8,185 nucleotides of DNA, taken from Vulcanococcus sp. SFB_649D_100_25. Lineage in GTDB: Bacteria > Cyanobacteriota > Cyanobacteriia > PCC-6307 > Cyanobiaceae. Shown one piece after another: positions 6,313 to 8,185 of the stretch; within the stretch, counting starts at the first letter, position 1, and every line of letters starts with the position of its first letter. The position numbers and the translations under genes are program-made. Under the pieces are notes generated by a model. That model had not been told where the DNA came from. It was given only the letters and a program-made list of their open reading frames with translations, and searched no databases. The stretch is from the NCBI GenBank assembly GCA_030833825.1, contig JAURGL010000073.1:1-8185 (forward strand), read 5' to 3'.

Positions 6313-6789
6313 ATGCGCCGGATCACGGCCGTCCTGCTGTTCCTGGCGGGTGCCGCCTCGATTGCCCTGCCCTTCATCTCCGCGACGGCGCTCACCTTGA
6401 GCATCGGTGTGATCGCGGCGGTGGCAGGTGTGACCCAACTGCTGCGCCTCGGGCAGGCCGAGGGGGGAAAGGGCAAGTTGTTCCGGGCCCTCTCCGGGAT
6501 CTTCTATCTGGTGGCCGGCATCTGGGTCGTGGCCTACCCGGTGGAAAGCGAGATCAGCCTGACCCTGTTTGTCGGCCTGCTGCTGATCTTTGAAGGGGTG
6601 ATGGAACTGGCCGCCGCCGCCGCCAGCCAGGCCGAGGCCCGTGGCCTGGTGTTGGCCGATGGTCTGGTGACCGCCCTGCTCGGGGGGCTGCTGGTGGCCG
6701 AGTGGCCCACCGACAGCCTTTGGGCCGTGGGCACCCTGTTTGGCATCTCCCTGTTCTTCAGTGGCGTCCGCCTGCTGAGCGCCGATTGA
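6313..6789 (+). CDS. HdeD/DUF308-family six-helix membrane protein
   Basis: From the ATG at 6313 this encodes 158 residues, almost entirely hydrophobic. Six transmembrane helices are visible at about 4-22, 25-44, 57-76, 81-102, 111-130 and 135-155, arranged as three hairpins as in the DUF308/HdeD family. The ending EWPTDSLWAVGTLFGISLFFSG is very typical of that family. HdeD was named from acid-stress genes of Escherichia coli, but the molecular role of the family is not known, so no function is assigned. The start is uncertain. The frame is open upstream to an ATG at 6253 (178 residues) and also contains a GTG at 6298, but the extra residues (MGKSFLALGGFCCWVVDPKT) are not family-like, and most relatives begin with a short basic MRR-type start directly before helix 1. 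The monooxygenase gene begins 7 nt after the stop, suggesting co-transcription. Confidence 0.85.
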   Translation: MRRITAVLLFLAGAASIALPFISATALTLSIGVIAAVAGVTQLLRLGQAEGGKGKLFRALSGIFYLVAGIWVVAYPVESEISLTLFVGLLLIFEGVMELAAAAASQAEARGLVLADGLVTALLGGLLVAEWPTDSLWAVGTLFGISLFFSGVRLLSAD

Positions 6790-6796
6790 TCTTGGG

Positions 6797-8017
6797 GTGA
6801 GTCGTTTCCTTGTTGTTGGGGCAGGGCCAGCTGGGCTCAGCCTGTCCCTCCAACTGGCCAGATCGGGCTGCGAGGTCGTCCTGATCGAAGCAAGCCCCCA
6901 GTTCAGCAGGCAATTCCGGGGGGATGCCCTGATGCCCTGCGGCCAGGAGGCCCTGGCCCGGATGGGGCTGTTCGATCGGCTCGCTGCTCTGCCGCAACGC
7001 ACCCTCGAAGGTTGGCGGGTGCGGATCGAAGGCCGCGTGCTGTTTGAGGTGGCCGAGCCGATGGGCTCCCTGCAGCCCTGCCGGCTGGTGCCGCAACAGC
7101 TCCTACTGGAAGAGCTGTTGCGGCAGGCCCAGACCTACCCATCCTTCCGCTGGCGCTGCGGAGAGACAGTCCAGGGCCTGCTACGCCAAAACGGGCGCGT
7201 CAGCGGGGTGAAGCTGGCCACTGGCGAGCAGCTCGATGGGGATCTGGTGGTGGGCTGCGATGGGCGCAGCTCCCTGGTGCGGCGCGAGGCGGGCCTTGCC
7301 CTCAGGAACCAAGGCAAGCCCCTGGAGTTGCTCTGGTTTGTGCTGAAGGGGCCGATCCCAGACGGCGTTGTCTGGGGCTTCGAAACCCTGGTGCGGGGGG
7401 GAGCCATCGCCAGCGCCTGCCGCAGCGCGACGGGCGATCTACAGCTGGCCTGGCTGCTGGAGCCTGGCGAACCCACACCGCAGCGCAGCCCCGAGGCTTG
7501 GGCTGAACGGTTCGCCGCGATGGGATCGACGTCGCTGTCTGAACTGCTCCGCGAGAGAGGCGATCAGCTCAGCAATCCCCTCCGGCTGAGCGTGCAGGTG
7601 GCGATGGCGGAGCGCTGGCAACTGCCGGGCTTGCTCCTGCTCGGCGATGCGGCCCATCCGATGAGCCCAGTGCGTGCCCAGGGGATCAACATGGCCCTGC
7701 GCGACAGCCTGGTGGCGGCCAGGCAGTTGCTGGATGCGGTCGGCCGTGAGGAGGAGGGAAGCCCCTGCAACCGACTCGATCAGGCTGCTGCTCGCATCCA
7801 GGCGCTGCGCATGCCGGAAATCCAACGGATGCAGGCGCTGCAGAACACAGAAGCCCAACAGGGCCATTGGCTGGGGAGATCGTCGCTGCTCCGCCAGTTC
7901 GTTGCAGCCCTGGCACCCGCAACAGGGCCACTGGTGAAGCAGCTCTGGCTCAGCAGACAGGTCCCCCTGAGGCAGGGCCTTGCAGGGGCCCTGCCAGCAG
8001 CGGAACTGTCGCCTTAG
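6797..8017 (+). CDS. FAD-dependent monooxygenase, class A (PHBH/UbiH-like fold)
   Basis: This complete 406-residue flavoprotein starts with GTG at 6797, 7 nt after the HdeD-like gene. The N-terminal Rossmann motif VVGAGPAGLSLSLQLARSG (6-24), with Gly8-Gly10-Gly13 and Glu31, binds the ADP part of FAD. The DG motif GCDGRSSLVRREAG (Asp155-Gly156) and the second FAD motif LLLLGDAAHPMSP (Gly283-Asp284) followed by AQGINMALRDS complete the signature of class A aromatic-ring monooxygenases, which take electrons from NAD(P)H and insert one oxygen atom into a substrate. The substrate is not readable from sequence: relatives act on phenols, quinone precursors, polyketides and antibiotics. The GTG is favoured because it places the Rossmann strand at the very N-terminus as usual. 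The C-terminal 50 residues are less conserved in style and encode a strong hairpin. No carotenoid or quinone pathway gene is adjacent. A reductase or halogenase-like role within the same fold cannot be excluded. Confidence 0.9.
   Translation: MSRFLVVGAGPAGLSLSLQLARSGCEVVLIEASPQFSRQFRGDALMPCGQEALARMGLFDRLAALPQRTLEGWRVRIEGRVLFEVAEPMGSLQPCRLVPQQLLLEELLRQAQTYPSFRWRCGETVQGLLRQNGRVSGVKLATGEQLDGDLVVGCDGRSSLVRREAGLALRNQGKPLELLWFVLKGPIPDGVVWGFETLVRGGAIASACRSATGDLQLAWLLEPGEPTPQRSPEAWAERFAAMGSTSLSELLRERGDQLSNPLRLSVQVAMAERWQLPGLLLLGDAAHPMSPVRAQGINMALRDSLVAARQLLDAVGREEEGSPCNRLDQAAARIQALRMPEIQRMQALQNTEAQQGHWLGRSSLLRQFVAALAPATGPLVKQLWLSRQVPLRQGLAGALPAAELSP
7971..7995 (+). other. Strong GC hairpin at the end of the monooxygenase gene
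   Basis: GGCAGGGCC (7971-7979) and GGCCCTGCC (7987-7995) are perfect 9-bp complements separated by a 7-nt loop, ending 19 bases before the TAG stop codon. It lies inside the coding sequence with no T-run after it, so a typical intrinsic terminator is not supported. It could slow or end transcription, or protect the 3' end of the transcript, before the convergent glnN gene 15 bp beyond the stop. Confidence 0.4.
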
Positions 8018-8032
8018 ATCAGTGGCGCCTGC

Positions 8033-8185
8033 TCAACGCACGAACAGCATCTCCTGGTAGGTGGGCAGGGGCCAGGCGGCATCGTCCACCAGAACCTCCA
8101 ACCCATCTACGGCAGCCCGCAGCTCGCCCATGCGCACCATCAGCTGATCGGCGCAATGACGCATGTGCGCTTCGGCACCGTGGGG
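8033..8185 (-). CDS. glnN: Glutamine synthetase type III, C-terminal end only
   Basis: The minus strand reads 50 residues into a TGA stop (complement of 8033-8035); the rest of the gene lies beyond the right edge. The visible end includes MGELRAAVDGLEVLVDDAAW followed by PLPTYQEMLFVR. The pattern of a final helix with ELR-A-D-LE, then W-P-x-P-T-Y-x-x-x-L-F at the extreme C-terminus, is characteristic of type III glutamine synthetase (GlnN). This large enzyme joins ammonium and glutamate at the cost of ATP, and several cyanobacteria carry it beside or in place of GlnA, often induced under nitrogen limitation. The catalytic residues are outside the window, so activity cannot be judged. It is convergent with the monooxygenase gene, stop codons 15 bp apart. 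Confidence 0.85.
   Translation of the reverse strand, partial: PHGAEAHMRHCADQLMVRMGELRAAVDGLEVLVDDAAWPLPTYQEMLFVR

Noticed and set aside
6268..7002. Open frame of 244 codons on the minus strand across the HdeD-like and monooxygenase genes
   Set aside because: It covers two well-supported genes and their junction; the product is Gln- and Gly-rich as expected of an antisense frame.
1..8185. Mobile elements, CRISPR repeats, tRNA or defence genes
   Set aside because: No transposase or integrase motifs, no regularly spaced repeats and no tRNA-like segment were seen on either strand.

Overview
This is a GC-rich, densely packed bacterial window (about 60% GC by eye, not calculated). It most resembles the chromosome of a picocyanobacterium of the Synechococcus/Cyanobium type. 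The pointers are the end of a type III glutamine synthetase (GlnN), a small DUF6447-like gene, short intergenic gaps, weak or absent Shine-Dalgarno sequences and several GTG starts. The taxonomic call is inference from gene content and style; there is no rRNA or other marker gene in the window.

Layout. Positions 1-2750 (+) hold two adjacent cyclic-di-GMP phosphodiesterase (EAL) genes. The first lacks its N-terminus at the window edge and was probably a GGDEF-EAL protein. The second is a complete GAF / degenerate GGDEF / EAL protein. Both keep the residues expected of an active EAL enzyme. After a structured 71-bp gap comes a complete ABC exporter half-transporter (2822-4558, +), followed closely by a DUF4177-like small protein (4571-4957) and a DUF6447-like small protein (4983-5210). 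Cysteine synthase cysK lies convergently (5218-6198, -), with both facing stop codons inside one perfect inverted repeat. Divergent from cysK is a six-helix HdeD/DUF308 membrane protein (start near 6313), and 7 nt after it a class A FAD-dependent monooxygenase (6797-8017, +). At the right edge the C-terminal 50 residues of GlnN appear on the minus strand (8033-8185), convergent with the monooxygenase.

How the genes fit together. The two EAL genes probably form one c-di-GMP-degrading unit, the second taking input through its GAF domain. The ABC exporter plus two small proteins may be co-transcribed, but nothing in the sequence gives the exporter's substrate. cysK (cysteine from O-acetylserine and sulfide) and glnN (ammonium assimilation) are metabolic genes without an obvious link to their neighbours. 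The HdeD-like protein and the monooxygenase look like a two-gene unit of unknown purpose.

I found no mobile element, CRISPR array, tRNA or rRNA, and no clearly new multi-gene system. The less ordinary signals are small: a near-identical box at the same distance before two start codons, inverted repeats at gene ends, a degenerate GGDEF domain, and a proline-rich insert in the DUF4177-like protein with unusual local DNA symmetry. No stretch over 300 bases is without a gene.
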